From Papio anubis (Eukaryota; Chordata; Mammalia; Primates; Cercopithecidae), in NCBI RefSeq assembly GCF_008728515.1, contig NW_022161724.1, positions 1 through 64,000 on the forward strand: a stretch of 64,000 bases of DNA. The letters run 5' to 3'. This document shows positions 1 to 10,775 of this stretch, in pieces. Every line of letters starts with the position of its first letter. Positions within the stretch are counted from its first letter, which is position 1. The notes under the pieces are model-generated. The model saw only the letters and a program-made list of their open reading frames with translations. It was not told the DNA's origin and searched no databases. A program made the position numbers and the translations under genes.

Positions 1-921
1 GTCATGGTGGTGCTTCCAGTGTCCTTGGCGATCCCAGCACTTCCCTACTCCGGGACACAGCCCCAAACTCACGAGCTTTGCTTCCTCAGTCCTCACCCCT
101 TTGTGAAGGGAGCTTCCCGCCCCCTCTGGCTCAGCTCTCCTCGCCTAACACTATCTCTGCAGTAGTTTCTCAAGCAAGGTGTGTAGAGGCAGGGGACAGA
201 GGCCTCATTCTGGAGGGAAAGTGGGAGCTGTAGCTGGTGGGGGACTTTGGGAGGCAGTCAGTGCCCTATTCACAACTTCCCATTTCTTGCCACTTTCTGG
301 TTTTTCCAACTGTTGTTGCTTCTGTTTTCTCCTCCCTCCTCTCCCTCTCTGTCTTTCCCTCTCTCTCTCTTTCTCCAGCCTCTTGCGACTCTCTCTGCCT
401 TCCTCGCCTCTCTTGGTCTGCCTCGCCCTTCCCATCTCCCCATCATGCCCCCCGGCCCCTCCCTAGCCTTGAGGCCCAGGGACTGGGTTTGGGGGGCCTC
501 CCAGCCTGGGCTAGGGGCCCTGAGTGGAAGACAGTGGTGCAGACGGCCCCTCCAGCTCCGACCGTCCCGCAGGGCCTGAGCAGAGTCAGCTGGGGCTTAA
601 AACCCCCTCCCGGCCCAAACCCCAAGTCCCGCCCAGGTAACGCCATGCCCCCTCCCCTGACCGGGGAGGCAGGCGTGATGCTGCCAGCAGAGTGCTGGCC
701 AGATAATGGGCTGGTGCTGGGACTTAAGCTGGGAAAAAGTCATGCTGGGATTGGGGGACACAGGAGGCCTTGCCTTTGGGCGGTGGGGCACTGGGGAGGC
801 AGCGCTGTCTGCCCAGCTCCCTGCCCCTGGGGTCCTGGCCGTGGGGTGGGGACCGCCCCCTTGGGCCCTGGCTCCTGTGTGAAGCCTTGGATGATGCGGG
901 CCCTGACTCTGGCTCCCGCAG
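1..921 (+). other. HDAC7 intron (partial)
   Basis: Non-coding; it ends in the acceptor CCCGCAG before the exon at 922. I looked for the preceding HDAC7 exon and did not find it, so the window opens inside this intron. The only structure I see is a pyrimidine-rich CT tract at about 330-415. Confidence 0.75.
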
Positions 922-3900
922 GTGGACACTGACACCATCTGGAATGAGCTGCATTCCTCCAATGCAGCCCGCTGGGCCGCTGGCAGTGTCACTGACCTCG
1001 CCTTCAAAGTGGCTTCTCGTGAGCTGAAGGTAGGAGGTTTGGGCTGAAGGTGAACACACCACAAAGGAGGCAGCAGAGTGGGGTAGTGCGGAATCCAGGC
1101 CCAGAACCCCAGGCATTGCGTTCATCTTAGAAATTGCCACAGGGTTTTCGAGGGGAAATTGAGGGCTCTGGGGACCAGGTTGAGATTTAAACTGTTGGGG
1201 TACGTTCATGCAGCTGTGGGAGAGAGCTGTCTGTTGATTGACAAGCATTCTTCCTTTTTCCAGAATGGTTTCGCTGTGGTGCGGCCCCCAGGACACCATG
1301 CAGATCATTCAACAGCCATGTAAGGCTAGGGGAAGACCTGGGTGGGATGAGGTGGGGGGCAAGCCCCCAGGAACTTCCTTTAGGGACATTCTTTCTTATT
1401 CCCTGAGCTTGCTCAGGCTGGGCCAACCCAGGGGCCTGGGGAGGTGAGGGCATGTGGGGAGAATGGGCTGGCAGGAACTGTCTCTCCTTCCAGGGGCTTC
1501 TGCTTCTTCAACTCAGTGGCCATCGCCTGCCGGCAGCTGCAACAGCAGAGCAAAGCTAGCAAGATCCTCATTGTAGACTGGGTAGGTGCCTGTTCGTAGC
1601 ACCCTCTGATTCGAGAGCCCTGGGGGAAAGGCCCTGAGCCTGAAGTTAAGAGATGTGGCTTCATGTCTTCGTTCTGCAGTAGCCTCTCTGAGCCTCAGTT
1701 TCCCCTTGTGTAAAACTTGAGTGAAGATAACACCCACATCACAGTTGGGAGGCCTAGAGGGGATGGTGTGTGGGAACGCATTCAGCCATCGCAAACCCCC
1801 GCAATGGGTAGGAGCTGTCATTTGAGTGTTGTCTTTTGACCTCTATTGGCTTCTTTTGGCAGATCTAGTAACTTCTGCATTTCCTGTACAGGTAGTGATG
1901 ATAAGAATAATAGCAGATAACATCAGTACACCACTAATCACATCCAGACACTGATGGTTTTACACATGATAGATTTAATCCTGACTATAACCCACTTTAC
2001 AGATGAAAGTGAGCACAGAGAGATTAAGTAACACACACAGTCATTCGTAAGTTGTGAGATGGATTTGAACCCAGCCCGGTTAGCTCTAGAGTGCTTGCAT
2101 TTAACTGCTAAGCTATGTCCCTTCTGCACTGACAGCTGTGAAAGAGACATTTCTAAGCAGATGTTGAGAACGGTGGAGGACCTTTGCACAGTTGAGTCCC
2201 CGCATGGTCCTGTGAGTCAAGTGTAGGGCCCAGCTTTCCCTAAGAGGGATGGGGCTGGGCCTCGTGTACCTGCCACTCTGTAACCGAGCTTGGTTTCTGA
2301 TCGCCTCATAACTTCATGACTTTATGCAAGACAGAGTGGTTCCTGATGTGTGTAACCCTGAACCTTTCCCTCTCCTTGCCACTAACCCCATGTCCACACA
2401 GTTACTCTCTCAGGTGGGCTGGCCTGAGATTGGGACACCTCCTCTCCTTCAGGATCTTATATTACAGCCAGCCCTGTCCAGCACAGAGAGGCCGAGGTTC
2501 AGAGCTGGGCAGTGGATTACGTGGGGCCACTCAACCATGTGGCTCTAGGAACCCCAGGTTCCTGATCCCCAGTCTGGGGTCCTGACCTCAGAATGGCCAC
2601 TGACCTTGAAACCCTTCTAACCTGTCCTGGTCTCTGTCTCTCTGCCTTCCCTAATCACTGCCCATCTCCCTACACAGGACGTGCACCATGGCAACGGCAC
2701 CCAGCAAACCTTCTACCAAGACCCCAGTGTGCTCTACATCTCCCTGCATCGCCATGACGATGGCAACTTCTTCCCGGGGAGTGGGGCTGTGGATGAGGTA
2801 ACCGCATGTCAGGGCCACATCCTCCAGCTTCATTGACTCGCCTCCTGGCACTTACTCTGCCTCTGTCGTGATGAGCTGTGTGATCCTGGGTAGACTGCTG
2901 AGCCTCTCTGAGCCTCAACTTCCCTATCTGGAAATGAGGAGGCTGGATGAGCTGGGGTGGCAGCTCTAACAAGCTGGTGGTCCCCTTCTGGGACTCTGCT
3001 GTCCTCATGTCTCTCTTGCCTCCTGCTTTCCAGGTAGGGGCTGGCAGCGGTGAGGGCTTCAATGTCAATGTGGCCTGGACTGGAGGTCTGGATCCCCCCA
3101 TGGGGGATCCTGAGTACCTGGCTGCTTTCAGGTATGTCCTCTGGGGGCCCAGAGGGGCAAGGCCACTCTCTCCTGTCCGTTCTCCCAAGAGCACCAGGGT
3201 GGAGGTGATCAGTTGGATTGTCAGCCTGTCCCCACCAGTTCCTAGACATTGTAGGTGAACACTAGTGAGAATAGGACACACAGAGAGAAGAACGCAAAAG
3301 TCAAAGCGTGCTTTGCAAAGGCATACATTACCAAGAGCCCATGTCAAACTGATTGCTGGCAGATGGGCAGTGGAGTGAGCAGAGCTGGCACATTTAGTCA
3401 GAGAAGGCTGCCTGCAGGAGGTGGGCTTTCAGCAGAAGAGCAGAAATTTAAATTGTGGAGAAAGGGAGAAAGCAGATAATGTCCATATTGGGGGAGTAAC
3501 TTTAAAAAAAGTCATTCTGGAAGAGGGGTCCCTGCACTCCATTTGGGAAAAGAGAATTCTGGAAATGGATCTTCCAACACTTTTCTGGAGTTATCTCCAT
3601 GACAGCTAATTCTATGAGAGCCCTGGGCTGGAGTTCTTGGAGTCTTCTCAGAGCCCAGGGCTATGAAGAACACCCAAGCAGACCCCAGAGTTGGATCAGG
3701 GTAGAGGGAGGCAGTTGTGGGGGAGGGCTGGAAGAGGGAGAGGATGGAGAGAATGTAGCCAGGTGGCCCAGGACCTCAGAGGACCTAGTTGTCCCCACTC
3801 ACCTCTCAAGTAGTGAGTAGCTAGGTGTGGTCAACTCAGTCCAAAGGACTGAGCATTTCTAGTCCCTGAAGCTTCATGACCAGAGTCCATCTCCGCAAGG

Positions 3901-6900
3901 CCATGAGATTACCCTTTCCCTGTGGCTCAGGCCACTGCACCCCACAGATGCTTCCATGCACACACACGTGCACACACACATGGTCACACACACTCCTCTT
4001 TCATTCCCTCTGGTGCCCCATCCTTGGCTCTTTTCTGCCTCTTGCTAGTTAAGTCCCCTAGGGGGCTGAGTCCAGGGTGTGTGTGCCAGGGACATGGGTG
4101 GCCAGCCAAGATCAAGGAGGTCAGAGAAATCTGCCAGTTGTGCTGGGGCATTGGGAGCCTTGGAGGCCTAAGAACAGGGTGCCCCACTGCAACGTTGGCA
4201 GAACCGCCCCTGGCAACCCTGCACAGTATGACGATCACCACTTCTTGTGATCTCACAGGACAGTCGTGATGCCCATTGCCCGAGAGTTCTCTCCAGACCT
4301 AGTCCTGGTGTCTGCTGGATTTGATGCTGCTGAGGGTCACCCGGCCCCACTGGGTGGCTACCATGTTTCTGCCAAATGTAAGGGAGCCTCAGCTGAGGGG
4401 GAGATATAGGGACTGAGAGCCAGGCGGTGCGGGCAGTCGGGAGGCGGTGCGGGGAGTGGGGAGGCGGTGCGGGCAGTGGGGAGGCGGTGCGGGCAGTGGG
4501 AAGGTGGTGCGGGCAGTCGGGGGGCGGTGCGGGGAGGGGGGAGGTGGGGCGGGGAGTGGGGAGGCGGTGCGGGGAGTAGGGAGGCACTCCCAAGTCAGAA
4601 AGGGAAGGTGGCAGTGGCCAGCCCAGTACTTTCAGCCTGAGGACTGGAGTATGGCGGCTGGCCCCCGGGATCTGAGCACAGCCCAGGCCCTTTCTCAGGA
4701 CCAGGCTGGTTCACCATAGAGGGCTTGACCAGGTCATACTCATGGGGACTTAATTCCAGCAGGCAGGAAGCTCACCCATGGGACTCCCCACCCCAGCTGG
4801 GTTGATTCCAGGGGGGCTGGCAGCTCCTCCAGAGGAAGGGGAGAGGAGCAGCACTCTCAGACTAGAGGGCGCCCACTCAGCCCGCTGGGCCACAGGGCCC
4901 ACAGGACAGAAGGAGGAGAGGGTGCAGCTCAGTGAAAAAGACACAGGCTAGAGTCAATGACCCGAGTTCAAGTCCTACCTTGCTGCCACTTACTAGCTGT
5001 GGGGCCTTTTCCCAGGCCCTTAACCTCCCTGAGCCTTGAGTGAAGCATACTAGTAGGTTTTGCACGACATTCAATGTGAAAGCACTTTGGAAATAGTGAT
5101 TGATATATGTGAGTCATTCTTTATTAGGGAGGAAGCAAGCAGGGAAGCCACAGGGGTAGGGAACGGGGTCACCTCTCCACTCCCGCCCCTCCCATTTCTC
5201 CCCATCCAACCTCTAGGTTTTGGGTACATGACGCAGCAACTGATGAACCTGGCAGGAGGTGCAGTGGTGCTGGCCTTGGAGGGTGGCCATGACCTCACAG
5301 CCATCTGTGACGCCTCTGAGGCCTGTGTGGCTGCTCTTCTGGGTAACAAGGTGAGCCATCTCCCTCCCCTATCCGTGTTTCTGTCAGGCAGGTTAGCCTG
5401 GCTCTCCCAGGACTACCCAAAGAGCAGGCAGATGGGATGGCACAGGGTGGGAGTGGCCAGGCCTGAAACGAGGTAGGCGAAGCGGAAGCCTCTGTTCCAA
5501 GTTAGGTCCGGGCAGCGTCTCCTGGCCTAGGTAGAGTGTGCTTGTGGCTAACAGGCCGGGGCCCCTGGGGTGGGAGTGAGCTGGGCCTGTGGGTCCCTGA
5601 GACTGGTGGCTGATGGACTGTTTTCTATAGGTGGATCCCCTTTCAGAAGAAGGCTGGAAACAGAAACCCAACCTCAATGCCATCCGCTCTCTGGAGGCCG
5701 TGATCCGGGTGCACAGTAAGTGTGGCGATGGGACACTCGCTGAGCTCAGACTGAGGGATCTTGGTGGTACCCTGTCCCCCGTGGCCAGAGTCCTAGGGCT
5801 TCCAGTGCCAGCCAGGTGACCTGCTGTTGGTCTGGAGTAAGATTCCTGTGAATGACCCAGGCAGCAATGGTGAGCATCCCCGAGAGGGGGTGTCCTCTGA
5901 GCCCTCCCGATGGACCTAGCAGGGCCCAGCGGACAGTGGCCCCTCAAGGTAGGGACTGGCCTCCATCTCTAGCTACAGTCCTAGACCACAGCCAGGTGAA
6001 CAGCAACACTCAGGCCTTGTTTGCCAAAAGGCCTGGTTCCCATCCCTCCCCTCAGTCCTGGCCACGGGGGTCTCAGGAGCTCTGCTGGCTTGGGGGCTGG
6101 GTCTTAGGATCACCCCCACATTTGTAAAGTACTTTAAATTTTCAACTTCAACTCAATATCTATTGAGCATCTTATGTCAAGACCCATAATCTATACTAGG
6201 GATAAAAATGAATAAAATAGATTCCCATATCAAGGGCTGGGTACAGGAGCCATGATGGTAAAGACATGGCTGATTCCTCTTACGGTGGGTACCCCCACAC
6301 TGAGCCAGGTTCCAGGACATGGTTCCTCACAGCAGCAGGCAGGAGGAGCATTCTTCTGGCCTGGGCACCCATGCAGAGCGGCCGTGGTGATGGTCAGCTC
6401 TCCCACGTCGTGTTCTTCCCACGTCCCAGGCCCTGCTTTCCTGAGTGCTGGGCTGAGCACTGGTGGGGGCTGCATTTAAGTGGGAGGCCTGAGCTTGGGG
6501 CTCTGGGAGGTCACTGTGACACAGACCCTGTCTGCAGGCAAGCAGGCCCTCCTGATGCTCTCAGGAGCCCCGCACCTGTGGGGGAATGAGTCAGAGGTGG
6601 CCTTGCAGCCACAAGGGATGAGAGAAAGGCTGGGCACCTGCTAGGACCCCATCACAGCCATGTTGAACCCACTCTGCTTACCCCGTCAGGCTGTGGGGGA
6701 GGGGGAGCGAAGTGAGGAGAGGGGCAGGTGGGAGAGCCAACCCCAAGTGGAGGACAGGCCTGCTACTCCGGGGCCCTGGGCCTGAGACACCAACCTCAAT
6801 ATCCAGTCTAGGACATGGTGTGGGGGGGCTTGCTTTCTCTAACCCTTTCTGACGTGGCATCTTACCCCAGGTAAATACTGGGGCTGCATGCAGCGCCTGG

Positions 6901-7247
6901 CCTCCTGTCCAGACTCCTGGGTGCCTAGAGTGCCAGGGGCTGACAAAGAAGAAGTGGAGGCAGTGACCGCACTGGCATCCCTCTCTGTGGGCATCCTGGC
7001 TGAAGACAGGTAATGCCAGACCCCCCGCCCTGGGCCCACGGCCTCTCCACCGCTTCATTCCTCCCTGCTTGAAGACCCCGGGTCCCCTATGCAGCCACCC
7101 CAACCCTCCCAGGCTTCCTGACCAGGGTTGAGAGGAAGCTCAGCTAAGGCCCTTCCTGCAGCCCTGGCGCTCCAGCATCCCACCCTTGTCCCTCCTCGCA
7201 GGCCCTCGGAGCAACTGGTGGAGGAGGAAGAACCTATGAATCTCTAA
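922..7247 (+). CDS. HDAC7: HDAC7, class IIa histone deacetylase, C-terminal 330 codons (5' part lies before the window)
   Basis: Ten coding exons, all with AG/GT borders and continuous phase: 922-1029, 1264-1319, 1494-1581, 2678-2797, 3034-3131, 4259-4377, 5217-5350, 5631-5715, 6871-7009 and 7202-7247 (TAA at 7245-7247). The product is most of an arginase-fold deacetylase domain. Visible landmarks, numbered within this fragment, are the His pair in PPGHHADHST (47-48), the zinc ligands in DVHHGNG (D85, H87) and SAGFD (D179), and LEGGHDL with His 221. That His replaces the catalytic Tyr of class I enzymes and marks class IIa, whose members have weak intrinsic activity and act largely as corepressor scaffolds with HDAC3-NCoR/SMRT. 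Residues around 296-311 (EVEAVTALASLSVGIL) match the C-terminal nuclear export signal of the family. The ending EEEEPMNL separates HDAC7 from HDAC4, 5 and 9. The MEF2-binding and 14-3-3-binding N-terminus is outside the window. Confidence 0.97.
1655..1825 (+). repeat. MIR element (old tRNA-derived SINE)
   Basis: Contains the MIR core CTCTGAGCCTCAGTTTCC followed by a decayed right half, in an HDAC7 intron. Confidence 0.7.
1960..2125 (-). repeat. MIR element, antisense
   Basis: Reverse-orientation MIR core: ACAGATGAAAGTGAGCACAG, then AGAGATTAAGTAACACACA and GGATTTGAACCCAGCC. Confidence 0.7.
2865..2960 (+). repeat. MIR fragment
   Basis: GAGCTGTGTGATCCTGGG, then CCTCTCTGAGCCTCAACTTC: the core of a MIR in sense orientation. 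Confidence 0.65.
4421..4585 (+). repeat. GC-rich 20-bp minisatellite in an HDAC7 intron
   Basis: Eight head-to-tail copies with a period of exactly 20 bp (4421-4440 to 4561-4580, plus 5 bp). The core is GAGGCGGTGCGGGNAGTNGG. Each copy has several G runs on the plus strand, which is the HDAC7 RNA strand. It begins about 40 bp after the donor at 4378. Copies differ by one to four bases, with no gain or loss of length. Confidence 0.95.
4930..5110 (+). repeat. MIR element
   Basis: Reads GACCCGAGTTCAAGTCC, then CCACTTACTAGCTGTG and CTTAACCTCCCTGAGCC, the usual MIR order, in the HDAC7 intron before exon 5217-5350. Confidence 0.75.
5288..5290 (+). other. HDAC7: HDAC7 class IIa signature codon (His in place of catalytic Tyr)
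   Basis: The CAT codon in GAG GGT GGC CAT GAC encodes the His of LEGGHDL. In class I deacetylases this position is the transition-state-stabilising Tyr. The change is a fixed class IIa trait and not a mutation of this locus. Confidence 0.9.
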
Positions 7248-8312
7248 GGCTCTGGAACCATCTGCCCGGCCACCATGCCCTTGGGACCTGGTTCTCTTCT
7301 AACCCCTGGCAGTAGCCCCCATTCCTGGGTCTTTAGAGATCCTGTGGGCAGGTAGTTGGGATGAGAGAACAGCCTGCCTGCCTTGACAGTCATCCCAGGG
7401 AGCCTGAGAAAATCCCTGGGTCTAGAATGGGGACTGGAGAGGATCCTGAGAGGAGGCAGCTGGGCAGCGACCCCCACAGGGCTCTCGAGAACACATTCTC
7501 CCCTCCAGTGTGGGCCCTGGCTGTGGCCCCCATTCCTCAGGACTGCACAGAGGAGGACTGGCTCTGGCTCCGTCGGGCTCACCCTTAACCACTATTCCTG
7601 GCTCTGCAAACCCCAGACTTTGCACACAGCCCCGGGCTCCACACAGAAATGTGAACTTGGCCTCAGACAGGCTGGCCCTTCCTAGGCTCTAGGGGCTGGC
7701 GGGTAGTGGGAGCCAATAGGTCCCATATTCCTGAGTGCAGGGGGAGTCCCTCTTACCTGCTTCCTCAGATGACTCTGGAAGCTTCCCCTTACCACCGGGC
7801 ACTGAGACGAAGCTCCCTGACAGCTGAGACTGGCAGCCCTCATCTGGTCTGTGCCCTCGCCAGAGGCCCCCTACATCAACCTCCTGGCGACGGATGGGTG
7901 CTCTGGGAGTCCTGTGCTTCCTGATCCAATGGTGCCAAACCCTTCATCTCCCCCAGAAGCACAGCATACCCCTGGGACCCCTCGACCACTGCCCCCTCGG
8001 GGAGCCTTCTGTTTCTGGGGTCTCCCCCACCACAGCTCTGACTCCCACCCCACATAGGACTAGCCTGGCTGAGGGGGAAGGGGTGGGAGAGAAGATACAG
8101 ACATGGTGGAGGGGAGGCTGCTCTGGCAAAGTCTTCAAGGCTTTTGGGGGTCCAGGCCTGGGGTCAAGAAGGAAAATGTGTGTGAGCATGTGCGTGAGTG
8201 AGGAGTGTGTGTGAGCGTGTGTGGGGTGTGTGTGTCTTTCCTAGGACCCACCATACCCTGTGTATGTATGCATGTTTTTGTAAAAAGGAACAAAATGGAA
8301 AAAAATCTGAAC

Positions 8313-8318
8313 AATAAA
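8313..8318 (+). terminator. HDAC7: HDAC7 poly(A) signal AATAAA
   Basis: Canonical hexamer about 1.07 kb after the stop codon, followed by T-rich sequence. It is the only canonical hexamer I see in the 3' UTR. Confidence 0.8.
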
Positions 8319-8321
8319 TGT

Positions 8322-8327
8322 TTTATT
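8322..8327 (-). terminator. SLC48A1: SLC48A1 poly(A) signal AATAAA on the minus strand
   Basis: TTTATT on the plus strand gives AATAAA on the minus strand. It lies four bases from the HDAC7 hexamer on the other strand, so the two mRNAs should overlap by a few tens of bases at their 3' ends. I recall a similar small overlap in human annotation. Confidence 0.65.
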
Positions 8328-8679
8328 TGCTTTAAAAGTGCCTCTGAAAGGCCCCCCCGGAAGTGAGCAGTGTGCCGTCAAGTGGCTGTGCAGGGCACAC
8401 AGGTGCACGGCACAGTGTGGGTCTGAGTCAGTGCCGGAGGAGGGACCAGGGTGGTCTGGGCTGCAGCCCCTCTAACTCTTTGCCCTTCGTGCCCTGCAGG
8501 AAGAACCCATTCTGAACACACCCTGGCTATCCCTGGCCGCCCCACTTTGGGGTGAAAAAGAGGGGGCAGCCCTGGGCTGAGTCCACAGAGACCAGCCCTG
8601 ATATGGTGGAAGTGGGGGTCGGGTGGGGGAGTGGGAATACAAGAGCTCAGCCCCAGCTCACCACGGCATCCCCAAACAG

Positions 8680-8790
8680 TTGTGACTCAGACACACCTGG
8701 GTTTAAGTCCCAGCTGGGAGCTCAGGTAAGTCAAATAGTCTTCTGGGGCCTCTGTTTATCAGTAGAAGGCTCCAGAAGTATACACTGTTG
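8680..8790 (+). repeat. Probable MIR fragment
   Basis: ACACACCTGGGTTTAAGTCC and a decayed core after it. It lies in the SLC48A1 3' UTR, antisense to that gene. Confidence 0.4.
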
Positions 8791-10193
8791 ATGGTTCCTT
8801 CCTGCTCTGATGCACCATGCCTGATTAAGCATACATTGAGCCTAGAAGAGAGAAGGGGTGAGGCACAGGCCTGGACAAGCTCGCCCAGCCTAAGCAGAGA
8901 GGAGGAAGGCGCCAGGCTGGCAGCACCTGCCTTTGTGGTTCTGAGTTGGCCCGGTTTTTCCAGCAGGAAGAGGAGCACCTCATTACCTTAGACCTGGCCC
9001 AAGCTCCCAGCAGCCTGGCAGGGTGTGAGGGTAGAGGTGTTAATCCCTTTCCCATCTGGCCTGGCCTCTCAGGTGTGGACACCAAATCCCACAGGGGTTG
9101 CTGCAGCTATGCCCGTGGGCATCCTTGCCCTGGCTGAGGTGTGCTAGAGAGAGGAGAGCTGGAGGAGGAGAGCTGAGCTGGTGGTTACCCCATGCCAGGA
9201 GGGCCAAGGCAAGAGGGCCTCCAGCCCCAGAGAGACTGACCCTGTCCCCTGCCCTCCAGGGCACAATTGAACTAGGGGAATGGCTTAATCAGACAGCCCG
9301 AGAACTGCCACTACCACTCCCTCCCTGCCCACTCCTCCCAAAGTCCACCTGTCCCCACAAGATTCCCACCTCACAAGCAACCACCAGAGGCTGATACAAA
9401 TGGCCGCTGTATTTTTGCTAAAGTGACAGTGACACAGATAAGGCAAAGAGCTGAGGGGCAGGACACATCAGGTGGGAAGGGGGAGACCGTGCAAAATGGC
9501 AGTCTAACATAAAATCATCCTTGTAACAACAGCCCCTTCCCTCCCAAGTTAGGTGAGCCCTTGGGCCAGTGTATGGGCAGGAAAGCAGATTTGTGTCCTT
9601 CAGAAGGGAAATGTAAAAAGGTGAAAGCTCTAGTTGAAGGGCAGTGAGGGGCTGGAGTGGGAGAGAAGGTCTCTCCTGGCCGGTGGTCTGGGTGCAGTAA
9701 GGGCACTCTGAGAAGGCAGAGTGGAAACGCAGGGCTAGAAGGGCATGGGAACACGTTTGGGGGCTCCTTCCAGCCTCTGCCATGTTGCCCCCTTCCCCAA
9801 AGCCCTTCCAGGGGCGAGAGCACATTCCCCATGACCCTGAGTCTGGCCTCATTTGGAAGTCCTCTGGGATATATGGATGCCTGTGTGTGTGGGTGAGATG
9901 GGTGAGGGGCCATGGCTATCTGGCTGTAGCACACTCATGGGAGACCAGCTCTGGGAACAACAGGATGGGGTGCTGGGATGGGGGCTTAAGAGGTCTCTGC
10001 TAGATATTCCTGAACTGACCTCCCCAGGTGCCCATCCCGGCCTTGGGAAGAGAGTGCCTAGGGCAGCAGGGAATGAAAGCCCTTGCCTGCAGCATAGGTC
10101 CAGGCCTCATGGCCCTACCCCTTAACCTCTTGACTTTGTTGCCCTGGCCTTACATACAAAGATTCCTCACTGCGTGCTAAGAAAACAGATCCA

Positions 10194-10506
10194 GGCCGGG
10201 CACAGTGGCTCACGCCTGTAATACCAGCACTTTGGAAGGCTGAGACGGGTGAAATCACCTGAGGTCAGGAGTTCAAGACCAGCCTGGCTAACATGGCAAA
10301 ACCCCGTCTCTACTAAAAACACAAAAATTTGCCAGGCATAGTGGCAGATGCCTGTAATCCCAGCTACTTGGGAGGCCGAGGCAGGAGAATTGCTTGAACC
10401 CGGGAGGTGGAGGTTGCAGTGAGCTGAGATTGTGCCACTACACTCCAGCCTGGGTGATAAGAGTAAGACTCCATCTCAAAAAAAAAAAAAAAAAGAAGAA
10501 GAAGAA
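10194..10506 (+). repeat. Alu, full length, with intact target-site duplication
   Basis: Starts GGCCGGGCACAGTGGCTCAC, has both monomers and ends in poly(A) and GAA repeats. It is flanked by a 15-bp direct repeat AAGAAAACAGATCCA at 10179-10193 and 10507-10521. Confidence 0.97.
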
Positions 10507-10775
10507 AAGAAAACAGATCCATTTGAAGAGGTCTAAAGCTGCCCTCTGGACAGGCTGATGAGGAGCAACATGGCAGGATCCCCTGTCTACCACACCCAGG
10601 TCTCCCCTAAAGGGGAGGGGCGGGACAGCTTCCTGGGAGACCACACTTGTCCTGCTGTGTATTTTCTGCCACAGTTCTGGGGTTCCCAGGGGGTGGGAGT
10701 AGCCTCTCCCAACGTCTCAGAGGCTGAGTCCAGGTCCTAAGGACCCCCCCGGGGTACAGAGACCTCACCCCCGGG

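Larger units (their letters stand above)
7248..8335 (+). other. HDAC7: HDAC7 3' UTR
   Basis: Runs from the TAA at 7245-7247 to just past the AATAAA at 8313-8318. It contains a TG-rich stretch at about 8167-8260 with repeated GTGTGTG and GTGAG words. The exact cleavage site cannot be read from sequence alone. Confidence 0.8.
8305..10775 (-). other. SLC48A1: SLC48A1 3' UTR
   Basis: Minus-strand sequence after the stop codon (10776-10778) with no other clear minus-strand AATAAA before the signal at 8322-8327. This implies a UTR of about 2.4 kb that includes an antisense Alu at 10194-10506. Confidence 0.6.

Noticed and set aside
4421..4585. CRISPR-like array
   Set aside because: The 20-bp units are contiguous with no spacers, in a vertebrate intron: a minisatellite.
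4447..4719. Gly/Arg/Val repeat protein from the 20-bp minisatellite
   Set aside because: It is intronic and the repeat simply lacks stops in this frame.
6130..6230. Possible extra HDAC7 exon or MIR in the 5716-6870 intron
   Set aside because: AT-rich text with an L2/MIR flavour (TATTGAGCATCTTATGTC), but too decayed to assign, and the HDAC7 frame joins 5715 to 6871 exactly.
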